Assembly: GCF_900094705.1 (NCBI RefSeq)
Contig: NZ_FMAR01000001.1
Location: forward strand, 682,001 to 746,000
DNA from: Chitinophaga costaii
Lineage (GTDB): Bacteria; Bacteroidota; Bacteroidia; Chitinophagales; Chitinophagaceae
Direction: 5' to 3'
DNA length: 64,000 nucleotides
Each line of letters begins with the position of its first letter. The stretch's first letter is position 1. Positions 1 to 9,362 of this stretch are shown in pieces. Both the position numbers and the translations under genes were made by a program. The notes beneath the pieces were generated by a model, which ran no database searches, had not been told where the DNA came from, and saw only the letters and a program-made list of their open reading frames with translations.

Positions 1-35
1 ACCTTGATCAGTTCCTGGATCTGTTTAAAATCCAT
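1..35 (-). CDS. accB: Biotin carboxyl carrier protein of acetyl-CoA carboxylase, N-terminal fragment
   Basis: Reading leftward from an ATG at 35, the first codons give MDFKQIQELIK, the usual start of the acetyl-CoA carboxylase biotin carrier (BCCP) in Bacteroidota. Only about 11 residues are inside the window, so the biotinyl domain is not visible. It lies 108 nt downstream of efp on the same strand. The efp-accB order is common in bacteria and supports the call. AccB carries CO2 on biotin for malonyl-CoA synthesis in fatty acid production. Confidence 0.72.
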   Translation of the reverse strand, partial: MDFKQIQELIK

Positions 36-143
36 GTAAAGAGTTTTTGGTTTTAGTAAAATGTGTTTGTGACGATATGGTAACCCCGCCTTACAGACGC
101 TTAAAACACCTTTGACCTGGGTGATGCAGCATGGCGGCTTATT

Positions 144-713
144 TTATTTTTCCTTTACGCGCTCTATGTATTCACCCGTTTTAGTATTTACGCGGATCAA
201 TTCACCTTCTTCCACAAACAGTGGCACCATTACAGTAGCACCGGTTTCCACGGTAGCGGCTTTGAGTGTGCGGGTGGCAGTATCGCCCTTCAGACCTGGC
301 TCAGAATAGGTGATCTGCATAACAATTTTGTCTGGCAGCTCAACGCTCATGGGTTGATCTGTTTCCGTGTTAATTAGCATAGAAACCTCCTGGCCGTCTT
401 TCAGGAACTGTGGCGCATCTACCATCGTTTCGGGTAGGGCCATTTGTTCGAAAGTTTCATTATCCATAAAGTTATAACCGGAATCGTCTTTGTATAAAAA
501 CTGGAACGCCTTTCTTTCTACGCGTACCGGGAAGATGGTATCGCCAGAGTTCCAAGTATGTTCAATAGAACGGCTATTGTCAACCCCTTTTAATTTGGCC
601 CATACTTTCGCGGCCGCGCGGGCGGTTTTGTTTTGACCAAATTCTACAACAGAATATAAGCTGTTTTCCAACTTAATAATTAATCCTGTCCTGATATCTG
701 CAGTTGTAGCCAT
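144..713 (-). CDS. efp: Elongation factor P
   Basis: EF-P binds next to the P-site tRNA and relieves ribosome stalling at polyproline stretches. The 189-residue length and the three OB-like beta-barrel layout fit the family: KOW-like N-domain with the loop near residues 29-36, central domain from about 70, and a C-domain ending TGEYIERVKEK. The tip of the functional loop reads NKTARAAAK; the position normally occupied by a modified lysine (PGKG in E. coli) aligns with Arg32. No EF-P modification enzyme gene was recognised in the window. It is preceded by a clear TACTTTTG promoter and followed by accB. Confidence 0.95.
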   Translation of the reverse strand: MATTADIRTGLIIKLENSLYSVVEFGQNKTARAAAKVWAKLKGVDNSRSIEHTWNSGDTIFPVRVERKAFQFLYKDDSGYNFMDNETFEQMALPETMVDAPQFLKDGQEVSMLINTETDQPMSVELPDKIVMQITYSEPGLKGDTATRTLKAATVETGATVMVPLFVEEGELIRVNTKTGEYIERVKEK

Positions 714-756
714 AAATTAGGTTACTGTTTAAAGTTAGAAATTTGCATTAGGACTG

Positions 757-764
757 CAAAAGTA
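757..764 (-). promoter_or_regulatory. efp promoter, -7 element
   Basis: On the minus strand the sequence is TACTTTTG, a match to the Bacteroidota -7 consensus TAnnTTTG, about 45 nt upstream of the efp ATG. A TTCG (consensus TTTG) lies 19 nt further upstream at 784-787. The following bases, CAGTCCTAA, are identical to those after the infA promoter. Confidence 0.7.
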
Positions 765-980
765 AAAATTTTAGAATATGAACGAACACTATTTTACGGT
801 CATTTTGACCAAAAATGAAGGAAATTTGCGCCTTTTGGCCGTAAATATCCGGGAATTACTACAAATCCAACACTAGCACCCGTTTTATTTTTACCACTCA
901 ACTAGTTTTAACTAAAATTATTTCCCGGAATGAGGCCCGGCACTTAACTTTATCCATCTACAAAAATAATTTCGATAGTT

Positions 981-1484
981 ATGATGCGTCATTTGATGGT
1001 CCTCTGCATTTGCCTCGTTATGTTCGGCTTTTCCGCTCAGGCACAGGAAGCGGGAGCAAGCCAGCCTGCTTACAAACAATATCCCGTGATCCCTGCATTC
1101 CCACTTACCTTAGTGGATGGCCACAAAATCACTAAAAACGATCTGAAAAAAAATGTTCAGACCCTTGTTTTTATTTTCAGTGTGGAATGTGAACACTGCA
1201 AACACATGACCGAAGAAATTGAAAAAAACATCGATAAGTTTAAAAACATCCAGATACTTATGATAACTCCCTTCCAACCTGAACTGATGAAGGATTATTA
1301 TAATACCTATAAAATAAAAAATTACCCAAATATTATAATGGCCAGCGAAGCTACCCGGCAGATCATGTATTTCTATGACCTGCATTACTTCCCAGGCCTC
1401 TATATTTACAACAAAAAAGGACAGTTTGTGAAAGGCTGGGAAGGCACTGCAAGACTGGATTCTCTGACTGCTTATCTTAAATAA
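981..1484 (+). CDS. Secreted thioredoxin-fold (redoxin/TlpA-like) protein
   Basis: A 167-residue protein with an N-terminal signal peptide (hydrophobic residues about 5-18, AQA-Q cleavage region). A thioredoxin-like core follows, with a redox-type CxxC motif (Cys70-Glu-His-Cys73) after the strand TLVFIFSVE. The likely site of action is the periplasm, as a thiol-disulfide oxidoreductase or thiol-linked sensor. It is shorter than full TlpA proteins and has no obvious lipobox. The start could be either of two adjacent ATGs (981 or 984). A TAACTTTA element at 945-952 is a possible weak promoter. It stands alone between efp and mdh, so the partner is unknown. Confidence 0.75.
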   Translation: MMRHLMVLCICLVMFGFSAQAQEAGASQPAYKQYPVIPAFPLTLVDGHKITKNDLKKNVQTLVFIFSVECEHCKHMTEEIEKNIDKFKNIQILMITPFQPELMKDYYNTYKIKNYPNIIMASEATRQIMYFYDLHYFPGLYIYNKKGQFVKGWEGTARLDSLTAYLK

Positions 1485-1604
1485 GCAAACTGTATACCCC
1501 TGCGTTCCTGCACCGCCCCATTCCACGAAGGTGCAGGAAATGCCCGGCTTACCGGAGCCATGTATTGGAGCGAAGGCCCGACACCTCATTCGCCTTATTT
1601 AGCC

Positions 1605-1612
1605 TACTTTTG
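1605..1612 (+). promoter_or_regulatory. mdh promoter, -7 element
   Basis: TACTTTTG matches TAnnTTTG exactly and lies about 40 nt upstream of the mdh ATG at 1654. No convincing -33 TTTG is seen. An inverted repeat with arms TTCCTGCACC and GGTGCAGGAA (1505-1539) lies just upstream; it lacks a T-run and may weakly terminate the preceding gene. Confidence 0.6.
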
Positions 1613-1653
1613 ATATAAGACCTTTAATTATCTCACCTCAAAATCATGGATAC

Positions 1654-2595
1654 ATGAAAGTAACCGTTGTAGGAGCGGGCAATGTAGGTGCCACATGCGC
1701 CAATGTCCTTGCTCATCGGGATTTTTTACAGGAAGTGGTTTTATTGGATATCAAAGAAGGTACCGCCGAAGGCAAGTCGCTCGACTCCTGGCAACAAGCC
1801 CCCATCGATTATTACAGCACCAAAGTAACCGGCATTACCAATGATTACAGCAAAACCGCTGATAGCGACGTAGTGGTTATCACCTCCGGCCTGCCCCGTA
1901 AACCCGGTATGAGCAGGGACGACCTTATCTCCACCAATGCCAACATTGTAAAATCCGTTACCGAAAGCATTGCCCAGTATTCACCCCATGCCGTGATCAT
2001 CGTTGTGAGCAACCCCCTCGACGTGATGACCTATTGCGCTTACCTCGCTGCCAAAAAAGACAGTAAAAAGGTATTCGGCATGGCCGGCATCCTGGACACC
2101 GCCCGTTATCGCGCCTTCCTGGCCGATGAGATCGGATGCTCTCCCAAAGACATTCAGGCCATCCTGATGGGTGGCCATGGCGACACTATGGTGCCGCTGC
2201 CCCGCTACACTACCGTGAGCGGCATTCCCGTTACCGAACTAATAACTCCGGACAAATTAACTGCTATTATCCAACGCACTAAAGTGGGTGGTGGTGAAAT
2301 AGTAAACCTGCTGGGTACCTCTGCCTGGTACGCCCCTGGTGCCGCAGCCGCCCAAATGGTGGAAGCCATTCTTAAGGATGAAAAACGCATTTTCCCTTGC
2401 TGTGCCTGGCTTACCGGAGAATATGGTTTTAAAGACATTTACCTTGGTGTACCCGTAGTGCTGGGCAAAAATGGCATAGAAAAAATTATAGAATTACAAC
2501 TGAACCAGGAAGAAAAGACCCTGCTTAACGAATCTGCTTTACACGTAAAAGAAGTAATGGACGTATTAGATCAAATGAAACGCGTAAACGCTTAA
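1654..2595 (+). CDS. mdh: Malate dehydrogenase (LDH-like type)
   Basis: NAD-dependent malate/oxaloacetate interconversion in the TCA cycle. The N-terminal Rossmann fold carries GAGNVGATCA at residues 7-16, with the NAD-ribose acidic end at LLDIKEG. GLPRKPGMSRDDL supplies the substrate-binding arginines that mark malate rather than lactate dehydrogenases. The catalytic aspartate/histidine region includes GGHGDTMVPLP. The length (313 residues) is typical of the tetrameric LDH-like MDH of Bacteroidota. It is a single-gene unit with its own TAnnTTTG promoter. Confidence 0.95.
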   Translation: MKVTVVGAGNVGATCANVLAHRDFLQEVVLLDIKEGTAEGKSLDSWQQAPIDYYSTKVTGITNDYSKTADSDVVVITSGLPRKPGMSRDDLISTNANIVKSVTESIAQYSPHAVIIVVSNPLDVMTYCAYLAAKKDSKKVFGMAGILDTARYRAFLADEIGCSPKDIQAILMGGHGDTMVPLPRYTTVSGIPVTELITPDKLTAIIQRTKVGGGEIVNLLGTSAWYAPGAAAAQMVEAILKDEKRIFPCCAWLTGEYGFKDIYLGVPVVLGKNGIEKIIELQLNQEEKTLLNESALHVKEVMDVLDQMKRVNA

Positions 2596-2787
2596 ATTTC
2601 CACGAAAAGATATTTTACTGGGCGTTATCATTCCCGAATTTTTCTTTAACCGTTTAATTCAAACAGCCTTACCCTTCCATACTTCCATGGCCGGTTTTAT
2701 ATCATAGCGCCTTTCCTCCTGGCCCAATAATTGTAAAAATACCGTCATGAGCATATAAAATTAGATGTTATAACATATATTTTCATT

Positions 2788-2795
2788 TATCTTTG
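2788..2795 (+). promoter_or_regulatory. Promoter -7 element of the YceI gene
   Basis: TATCTTTG matches TAnnTTTG and ends 20 nt before the ATG at 2816, so the untranslated leader would be only about a dozen bases. No good -33 box is visible. Confidence 0.55.
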
Positions 2796-2815
2796 CTACG
2801 TTAAAAAAACACTCC

Positions 2816-3400
2816 ATGAAAAAATTATTATTTTCTTTACTGGCCTTGGCACCCCTGGCCCTGTTTGCACAAACCAATACCTGGACACTGGATCCAGCCC
2901 ATTCTGCCGTAAAATTTGACGTTACCCACTTGGTAATTTCCTCTGTTGAAGGACGTTTCAACAAATTTACTGGTGGCCTTACTGCAAATAAACCCGACTT
3001 CAGCGATGCCCAGATCAATTTCTCTGTAGATGTGAATAGCATCAACACCGACAATGAAGGCCGTGATAAACACCTGAAAACAGACGAATTTTTCAACGTG
3101 GAGAAATACCCGAACATGACCTTCAAAAGCACTGCTTTCAAGAAAGTAAGTGGAAACAAATACACCCTGGTTGGCGACCTTACCATTCGTGACGTTACCA
3201 AGAAAGTAACTTTTGACGTAGTGTATGGCGGTACTGCCAAGGATCCCTGGGGCAACATGCGTGCAGGTTTTAAAGCTACTTCCACCATCAACCGTTTCGA
3301 TTACAACCTGAAATGGGACAAGGCTACAGAAGCAGGTGGCATGGTAGTAGACAAAATTGTAAATATTACCCTGACCCTGGAATTTGTACAGGGTAAATAA
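2816..3400 (+). CDS. YceI family periplasmic lipid-binding-like protein
   Basis: A 194-residue protein with a signal peptide ending near LFAQ. It has the YceI lipocalin-like signature throughout: WTLDPAHSAVKFDVTHLV, then HLKTDEFFNVEKYPNMTFKS, then LTIRDVTKKVTFDV. YceI proteins bind isoprenoid or other long amphiphilic molecules in a beta-barrel; the physiological ligand is usually unknown and cannot be inferred here. It is expected to be periplasmic. It is followed by a strong intrinsic terminator (3441-3475), so it is transcribed alone. Confidence 0.92.
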   Translation: MKKLLFSLLALAPLALFAQTNTWTLDPAHSAVKFDVTHLVISSVEGRFNKFTGGLTANKPDFSDAQINFSVDVNSINTDNEGRDKHLKTDEFFNVEKYPNMTFKSTAFKKVSGNKYTLVGDLTIRDVTKKVTFDVVYGGTAKDPWGNMRAGFKATSTINRFDYNLKWDKATEAGGMVVDKIVNITLTLEFVQGK

Positions 3401-3440
3401 TTAAAACATAAGATAGTTCACAGGATCATAGGTTAGGAGT

Positions 3441-3475
3441 GAATGGCGGTGTAAATCACCGCCATTCTTATGTTA
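3441..3475 (+). terminator. Terminator after the YceI gene
   Basis: Perfect 11-bp stem, GAATGGCGGTG pairing with CACCGCCATTC around a 5-nt loop, followed by TTATGTT. The tail is modest. Confidence 0.7.
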
Positions 3476-3567
3476 GCTAAAATAATGTAATTTTATTACG
3501 GCCTTTTAATTCAGTAGCGTATTACTGCAAACGCTGCGGGCTATACACAAGTTTATCTAAATAGGAT

Positions 3568-4029
3568 ATGTCAAACATTGAAAAATTGATTTCGCAAAGG
3601 AATTTCAGGAGTGAGTACCACAAGGGTATGGTCGGCCTTATTTTCGTCGGAAACTGGATTGTATCAAAGCACCAGCAGTTTTTCAAACGTTTCGACATCA
3701 CCATGCAACAATACAATATCCTGCGCATCCTGCGGGGGCAACACCCAGGCACTGCCAATATCAACCTGTTAAAAGACCGAATGCTTGATAAGATGAGCGA
3801 CGTTTCCCGGCTGGTGGAGCGATTGCGCAAAGCGGAATTGGTAGACCGGAAAAGTTGCGAATCCGACCGCCGCGCCGTAGCTGTAGCGATCACCCAAAAA
3901 GGCCTAAAATTATTGGACGCCATCGATGAACAGTTCGATGAATTACAATTGGATATGACCTCTACCCTTTCAGAAAAGGAAGCCTTACAATTAAATAAGT
4001 TGTTGGATAAGCTTCTAGGGAGCTATTGA
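3568..4029 (+). CDS. MarR family transcriptional regulator
   Basis: A 153-residue winged-helix regulator. Helix-rich N-terminal dimerisation region, then a wHTH near residues 45-110 (QQYNILRILRG, LKDRMLDKMSDVSRLVERLRKAELV) and the wing SCESDRRAVAVAITQKG, which is the usual MarR DRR wing motif. A C-terminal dimer helix follows. It likely controls a nearby or unlinked stress or efflux gene; the convergent MFS transporter gene next door is a candidate, but convergence gives no shared promoter. No operator could be assigned. Confidence 0.88.
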   Translation: MSNIEKLISQRNFRSEYHKGMVGLIFVGNWIVSKHQQFFKRFDITMQQYNILRILRGQHPGTANINLLKDRMLDKMSDVSRLVERLRKAELVDRKSCESDRRAVAVAITQKGLKLLDAIDEQFDELQLDMTSTLSEKEALQLNKLLDKLLGSY

Positions 4030-4060
4030 TCATTCCCATTAAGACCATTAAGAAATTCTC

Positions 4061-5314
4061 TTAAATTTCTTCCGTATAATTTAAGTCTTTCCCAAATGTT
4101 TCCGGTATCGTATACGCCGCCAGCAGCGCCACCCCAATGGTCAAACAGGCTACGATAGCGCCGCTTTGCAGGTAACTGAAACTTTCTTGTAGCCCTTTAA
4201 ATAAAGCCGTAATGGCCAGCAGCATTCCACGGGCAAAGTTGGGCACTGTAGTAGCCACCGTAGCCCGCACATTGGTACCAAAACTTTCCGCTGCAATGGT
4301 CACAAAAATAGCCCAGAACCCGACGCTGATGCCCGACACAAGGCACATGGTATAAAATGCCGTGGCCGTCACTCCTTCCATGTTCAGGTATATACCCACA
4401 CACGCTGCATTTAAAATTAAAAACAGTAGCATCACCTTACGCCGGCTTTTCCATAACTGACTGATATAACCACTGCTAAAATCGCCGATCACCAATCCAG
4501 TGTAGCAGAAAGCCACGGCATCGCCCGGGTTAATGGGCGACTGCACTTGCAGTTCTACACCGAAACGGTTGGAAAAGGCCATCAATATACCTATTACAAA
4601 CCAGGTGGGAGTTCCTAACAGCACGCATTGCAGGTATTTTATAAAACGTTTCCTATCGGTAAATAAGGCCCAAAAACTACCCCGCTTGGCATCACTGGAT
4701 TTGATAGCGTTAAACATGCCCGACTCCAATACACTTACCCGCAGTACTAATAAACCCAGCCCCAATGCACCGCCTATAAAATAACATACCCGCCAAGCTT
4801 CCACCTGTTTAAAATGGTCGGCAAATTTATAAATGAAATTGGCCGCTACCGCGCCACTCACGCCCACTGTGGCTACGATCATAGTGCCATAACCGCGTTT
4901 TTCCTTTGGCAATATCTCCGATACCAACGTAATACCCGCCCCCAACTCACCCGCCAAACCCAGGCCCGCCACGAAACGCCACACCAGGTAGCCCGTAGTA
5001 CCGGATACAAAACCATTGGCAATGTTGGCGATGGAGTACAACAAAATAGAACCAAATAATACACTCAACCTTCCTTTTTTGTCGCCCACAATACCCCAGA
5101 GAATGCCGCCCAGCAGCAGTCCAGCCATCTGCACATTAATAAGCAGCAGCCCCGTATGATTGTCAATATCATCCGGCGAAAGCCCCAGCGACTTCAGGCT
5201 GGGCACCCGTACGATGGTAAAAAGCAGTAGGTCGTAAATGTCAACAAAATAGCCCAGCGAGGCCACAATTACGGCTAAACTAAAGATAGATTGCGCCCGT
5301 TGTGAAGACGACAT
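4061..5314 (-). CDS. MFS transporter, metabolite:H+ symporter-like
   Basis: A 417-residue membrane protein with about 12 hydrophobic segments. The conserved MFS loop 2-3 motif appears as GIVGDKKGRLSVL, and the N-half has a shared layout with sugar/metabolite:H+ symporters (GYFVDIYDLLLF in TM1, VSEILPKEKRGYGTMIV after TM4). This resembles the ShiA/ProP-type subgroup, but the substrate cannot be read from sequence. It ends 31 nt from the convergent MarR gene with no clear hairpin between. The next gene on the strand (DedA) is separated by 160 nt and has its own terminator. Confidence 0.85.
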   Translation of the reverse strand: MSSSQRAQSIFSLAVIVASLGYFVDIYDLLLFTIVRVPSLKSLGLSPDDIDNHTGLLLINVQMAGLLLGGILWGIVGDKKGRLSVLFGSILLYSIANIANGFVSGTTGYLVWRFVAGLGLAGELGAGITLVSEILPKEKRGYGTMIVATVGVSGAVAANFIYKFADHFKQVEAWRVCYFIGGALGLGLLVLRVSVLESGMFNAIKSSDAKRGSFWALFTDRKRFIKYLQCVLLGTPTWFVIGILMAFSNRFGVELQVQSPINPGDAVAFCYTGLVIGDFSSGYISQLWKSRRKVMLLFLILNAACVGIYLNMEGVTATAFYTMCLVSGISVGFWAIFVTIAAESFGTNVRATVATTVPNFARGMLLAITALFKGLQESFSYLQSGAIVACLTIGVALLAAYTIPETFGKDLNYTEEI

Positions 5315-5424
5315 AAGTGGAATATTTAAATACGGAACATGGAATAAGGGTGAAAGATAATTGTTATTTGTTAATTGTTATAACTAAAGCCTCCATTCTC
5401 TTCTCCTGCGCCCCCCAATAAAAA

Positions 5425-5451
5425 CGCCGTTCTACTGGGCGTAGAACGGCG
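5425..5451 (-). terminator. Terminator after the DedA gene
   Basis: Perfect 11-bp stem, CGCCGTTCTAC and GTAGAACGGCG around a 5-nt loop. On the minus strand it is followed by a T-run (AAAA at 5421-5424 and further A residues on the plus strand). It ends the DedA/symporter-direction transcript before the MFS gene. Confidence 0.8.
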
Positions 5452-5474
5452 ATGTTATATTTTTCATCAACAGA

Positions 5475-6122
5475 TCAGGAAGGATTTATAGGCTTAGTCT
5501 TGCCGAAAATCAGCTTCAGAATTACCGGCAGCGTAGTGATCAGAATTAAAATGACAATAATTATGTCTAACCGGTGTTCCAACTCAGGGAAGGCCCTACC
5601 CAGGAAATAACCAATAGACATCATTGAAAATACCCAGCTAAAAGAACCCAGTAAATTATAAATCATAAAACGCCGGGAATCCATCTGCACAATACCTGCC
5701 ACAATCGGCGCAAAGGTGCGCACAATGGGTAAGAAACGGGCCAGGAAAATGGCACCGCCACCATATTTTTCAAAAAATTCTTTTGCCTGGTACAAGTGTT
5801 TTTTCTTAAAAAAGAAGGTATCCTTTCGGCTAAATAATAACGGACCCGATTTGCGCCCGAACCAGTACCCCACATAATTACCCAACACTCCTCCCAGGGC
5901 TACCAACACCATTACCACGAACAATGGAGTGCCATGCAAACTGTCTACAATATCTTTCCCATAAAATCCTGCAATAAATAATAAAGAATCGCCTGGCAGG
6001 AAAAAGCCCACAAACAGGCCAGTTTCTGCGAAGATGATCAGGATCAACAAATAAAAACCACCATGTCCTATAATCCACTTCGGGTCCAATAACTCCTTAA
6101 ACAATTCTATTATCTGATGCAT
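5475..6122 (-). CDS. DedA family (SNARE-associated/VTT domain) membrane protein
   Basis: A 215-residue inner-membrane protein. DedA signature motifs are present: ETGLFVGFFLPGDSLLF near residues 32-48 and ARFLPIVRTFAPIVAG near 123-138, with several hydrophobic segments and a C-terminal TM. Some DedA proteins flip polyprenyl-phosphate or phospholipids and support envelope integrity and proton homeostasis; the role here is inferred from family only. It lies 74 nt downstream of the symporter gene on the same strand and may share its transcript. Confidence 0.9.
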   Translation of the reverse strand: MHQIIELFKELLDPKWIIGHGGFYLLILIIFAETGLFVGFFLPGDSLLFIAGFYGKDIVDSLHGTPLFVVMVLVALGGVLGNYVGYWFGRKSGPLLFSRKDTFFFKKKHLYQAKEFFEKYGGGAIFLARFLPIVRTFAPIVAGIVQMDSRRFMIYNLLGSFSWVFSMMSIGYFLGRAFPELEHRLDIIIVILILITTLPVILKLIFGKTKPINPS

Positions 6123-6196
6123 GAATTAAAATATAAAAAAGTTTGAATTTGCCAGCGCCGGGAATAGTGATCCGCCGGGCCACGAATGTAAAATTT

Positions 6197-7474
6197 TTAA
6201 CGTTGCTCTATTCCATTATTATAGGTTGAAGCCGGTAAAGGTCTCAACAATCCTTCCCATTTAGACACCACTGCGGCAGCTATTGCGTTGCCCACCACAT
6301 TCGTAGCAGAGCGGCCCATATCCAGCAGGTGATCAATGGCAAGCAGCAAAATAAGCCCTCCTTCTGGAATATGGAACATAGGCAGTGTACCAGCAATCAC
6401 TACCAGCGATGCACGCGGTACACCCGCTATACCCTTGCTAGTAAGCATCAGCACCAGCAGCATGGTCACCTGCCTGTCCAGCGTAAGCGGGATGCCGTAA
6501 GCCTGTGCAATAAACAAACTGGCAAAGGTCATATACATCATGGAGCCATCCAGGTTAAACGAATAGCCTAGGGGCAGTACAAAACTTACAATTTTCTTGT
6601 CACAGCCAAATGCTTCCAATTGTTCCATGGTACCGGGGTAAGCTGCTTCGCTGCTGGCCGTACTGAAAGCCATGATCACCGGTCCTGCCATCCGTTTCAG
6701 CAGTGGAAAAATTGCACCCCGCAGTACCAGCCCCCCCGCCACCGTCAATACTAACCAAAGTAACGCCAGCCCCAGGTAAAACTGGGCTATGAATTTCAGG
6801 TACACATACAAAACCGATAATCCCTGTGTGGCAATCACCGAAGCCAATGCTCCAAAAACTGCCAATGGGGCAAAATGCATCACATAGCCTGTTACCTTTA
6901 GCATAATGTGGGCCACGCTGTCCAGCAAGTGGATCACGGGCGCGGCTTTTTCGCCAATGGCCGCAGCGCCAACCCCAAAGAACAATGCAAATACCACGAT
7001 CTGCAAAATCTCATTCGTCGCCATAGCGTCTATAATACTGTGCGGAATGAGGTGGTGAAGAAACACTTTTAGTGAGATAGATTCGTGGGCCACGCCCGCA
7101 TCTGCATTGACAGGCGGCAATGGCAGGCTCAGCGATAAACCGGGTTTTAGCACGTTTACCAGCACCATTCCGAGGAACAAAGAAATTAAACTTGCACTGA
7201 CAAACCACAGCATCGTTTTCCCTCCAATGCGACCCACCGCCTTCAGGTCGCCCAGTTTGGCCACCCCCACTACCAGGGTAGAAAATACCAGCGGGGCAAT
7301 AATCATCTTGATCAGTAACAGAAACATATCCGTGAGCAGCGAGATATTATCTGAAAATATCTTAATTGTGGCCGGGGATGTGGTGCGGTAGGCATTACTC
7401 ACCAACCAGCCGGTGAAAATACCAAGCAACATTGCTCCAAAGATGAATAAGGTAAGCCTGTTTGGGCGCTTCAT
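6197..7474 (-). CDS. Dicarboxylate/amino acid:cation symporter (DAACS family)
   Basis: A 425-residue transporter of the GltP/DctA type. The family elements are visible in order: multiple N-terminal TMs, the serine-rich reentrant loop (MAFSTASSEAAYPGTMEQ), the TM7 cation-site motif SFNLDGSMMYMT, and HP2 with SKGIAGVPRASLVV. It takes up C4-dicarboxylates or acidic amino acids with Na+ or H+. The substrate is not settled: residues after HP2 (GRSATNVVGNAIA) are shared by both groups. The start ATG at 7474 is the first in frame. Confidence 0.9.
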   Translation of the reverse strand: MKRPNRLTLFIFGAMLLGIFTGWLVSNAYRTTSPATIKIFSDNISLLTDMFLLLIKMIIAPLVFSTLVVGVAKLGDLKAVGRIGGKTMLWFVSASLISLFLGMVLVNVLKPGLSLSLPLPPVNADAGVAHESISLKVFLHHLIPHSIIDAMATNEILQIVVFALFFGVGAAAIGEKAAPVIHLLDSVAHIMLKVTGYVMHFAPLAVFGALASVIATQGLSVLYVYLKFIAQFYLGLALLWLVLTVAGGLVLRGAIFPLLKRMAGPVIMAFSTASSEAAYPGTMEQLEAFGCDKKIVSFVLPLGYSFNLDGSMMYMTFASLFIAQAYGIPLTLDRQVTMLLVLMLTSKGIAGVPRASLVVIAGTLPMFHIPEGGLILLLAIDHLLDMGRSATNVVGNAIAAAVVSKWEGLLRPLPASTYNNGIEQR

Positions 7475-7660
7475 GCAAATAATTTGTTATATAATATTTT
7501 GCTCCCGCCCTTTCGGAAATCAGCCCATCGGGAATAACGATAGAAGAAGAAACCTATGGCACTTTGTGCAAAAAGATGTTCAAAAATAAGGTATCCCGCT
7601 AAAATCGCCGGTCACAGCGGAAAAAATAAAAGAAGGGATAACAATTTGGCGTTAACATGT

Positions 7661-7668
7661 TATATTTG
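7661..7668 (+). promoter_or_regulatory. Promoter -7 element of the amino acid permease gene
   Basis: TATATTTG matches TAnnTTTG, about 60 nt upstream of the ATG at 7730. No correctly spaced -33 box is apparent. Confidence 0.55.
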
Positions 7669-7729
7669 GCGATCTCTAAATTGCTTAGCAACCTAATCTG
7701 CTTAATCTAAATCAACCACAAGAACCAAT

Positions 7730-9220
7730 ATGGGCAAACTTTTTGTAAGAAAGCCACTGAGTCTTTTATTGTCTGAAGCTGACAATTCAGAAAAAGGTTT
7801 AAAACGTACGCTGAGTGCTGGATCGCTTATAGCACTAGGCATCGGTGCCATCATTGGCGCCGGTTTGTTTGTTAGAACAGCCACTGCGGCCGGACAACAC
7901 GCCGGATCTGCGGTAACTATTTCTTTCATCATTGCCGCCGTAGGCTGCGCATTTGCAGGTCTTTGCTATGCGGAGTTTGCTTCTATGATACCCATAGCGG
8001 GAAGTGCCTACACTTATTCTTACGCCACCCTGGGAGAACTTGTTGCCTGGATCATTGGCTGGGACCTGGTGCTGGAATATGCACTGGGAGCCGCTACAGT
8101 AGCAATTTCCTGGTCGGAATACCTTAATAAGTTATGTGTCTCACTATTCAACTTTTCTATTCCATACCAATGGTGCCATTCTCCCCTGCAATCCTCTGCA
8201 GACGGCGTAAGCGGTATCATTAACTTACCGGCGGTATTAATCCTCTTTTTGCTTTCTATGCTGCTCATCCGCGGTATCCAGCAATCTGCAGTGGTGAATG
8301 CCATTATTGTAATTGTTAAAGTAGCTATTGTAATCCTGTTCATTTGCCTGGGCTGGAAATTCATCAACCCGGCAAATCATACTCCTTACTTGATCCCTGC
8401 CGATGCAGGTACCATTAGCATGGGGGGCGATAAGCTACTAGACTACGGGAAATTCTGGAATCACGGATGGGGTGGTGTAGTATCTGGTGCAGGCGTAGTA
8501 TTCTTCGCCTTTATCGGGTTCGATGCCGTATCTACCGCCGCTCAGGAAACTAAAAATCCTAAAAAGGCTATGCCCATCGGTATCCTGGTATCGCTGGTTA
8601 TCTGCACCGTACTATATATCCTGTTTTCCCACGTAATGACAGGGGTAGCGCCTTACAAAGATTTCGTAACTGCCGGTAGTGAAGCCTCCGTGGCCTATAC
8701 GATCGATACTTATATGCCGGGTTACCACTGGCTGTCGCTCTTCGTTACCATCGCCATCCTGGCTGGTTTCTCTTCTGTAATTCTGGTAATGCTTTTGGGC
8801 CAAACCCGTGTATTCTTTTCTATGGCCAAAGATGGCCTCGTACCGCCGGTGTTTGCCAAACTGCATCCCAAGTTCCGCACGCCCTATAAATCGCAGTGGC
8901 TGTTTTTTGCTTTTGTTTCCGTATTCGCGGCCTTCCTGCCAGAATCCATCGTAGGTGACATGACCAGCATTGGAACCCTGTTTGCCTTTATCCTGGTTTG
9001 TATCGGCATTATTGTAATGCGTAAACGGAACCCAGAAATTCCCCGCGCTTTTAAAACACCCTGGGTACCCCTCGTTCCAATTTTGGGCGCCTTTGTATGT
9101 CTGCTCATGGTGGTAGGTTTGGGCCTGCCCAACTGGCTTAGGCTTATTGGCTGGCTTATTATCGGGTTCTTCATTTACTTTGGTTACAGTGTAAAACATA
9201 GTAAGGCTCGCAAGCTCTAA
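7730..9220 (+). CDS. Amino acid permease (APC superfamily, CAT-like)
   Basis: A 496-residue integral membrane protein with 12 or more hydrophobic segments. TM1 contains the APC unwound segment [14 protein letters not shown]6 contains [20 protein letters not shown], the hallmark of cationic amino acid transporters. The loop [14 protein letters not shown] is also conserved in this group. It likely imports amino acids across the inner membrane; the exact substrate is not evident. It has its own promoter (7661) and terminator (9241-9275), so it is a monocistron. Confidence 0.92.
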   Translation: MGKLFVRKPLSLLLSEADNSEKGLKRTLSAGSLIALGIGAIIGAGLFVRTATAAGQHAGSAVTISFIIAAVGCAFAGLCYAEFASMIPIAGSAYTYSYATLGELVAWIIGWDLVLEYALGAATVAISWSEYLNKLCVSLFNFSIPYQWCHSPLQSSADGVSGIINLPAVLILFLLSMLLIRGIQQSAVVNAIIVIVKVAIVILFICLGWKFINPANHTPYLIPADAGTISMGGDKLLDYGKFWNHGWGGVVSGAGVVFFAFIGFDAVSTAAQETKNPKKAMPIGILVSLVICTVLYILFSHVMTGVAPYKDFVTAGSEASVAYTIDTYMPGYHWLSLFVTIAILAGFSSVILVMLLGQTRVFFSMAKDGLVPPVFAKLHPKFRTPYKSQWLFFAFVSVFAAFLPESIVGDMTSIGTLFAFILVCIGIIVMRKRNPEIPRAFKTPWVPLVPILGAFVCLLMVVGLGLPNWLRLIGWLIIGFFIYFGYSVKHSKARKL

Positions 9221-9240
9221 ATTAACTTTTACCATAAAAA

Positions 9241-9275
9241 CGCTCCTGTCCCGCTGGTACAGGAGCGTTTTGTTT
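9241..9275 (+). terminator. Terminator after the amino acid permease gene
   Basis: Stem CGCTCCTGT/ACAGGAGCG with a 9-nt loop followed by TTTTGTTTTT. Confidence 0.85.
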
Positions 9276-9296
9276 TTAGCTTTGCCAGAAACAATA

Positions 9297-9304
9297 TATT
9301 TTTG
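9297..9304 (+). promoter_or_regulatory. yebC promoter, -7 element
   Basis: TATTTTTG matches TAnnTTTG. A start near 9311 would make an ATG at 9270 untranslatable and so supports the ATG at 9363 as the real yebC start. Confidence 0.65.
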
Positions 9305-9362
9305 CGTTGCTGAAACCGCAAGCATTTGCGGCGGCAATGCACATTTTAATTTAATTCATACA

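Noticed and set aside
1505..1539. Inverted repeat after the thioredoxin-fold gene
   Set aside because: No T-run follows; it might be a weak terminator but the evidence is insufficient.
9270..9362. Earlier start for yebC
   Set aside because: The added N-terminus is not family-like and the promoter lies at 9297-9304, inside it.
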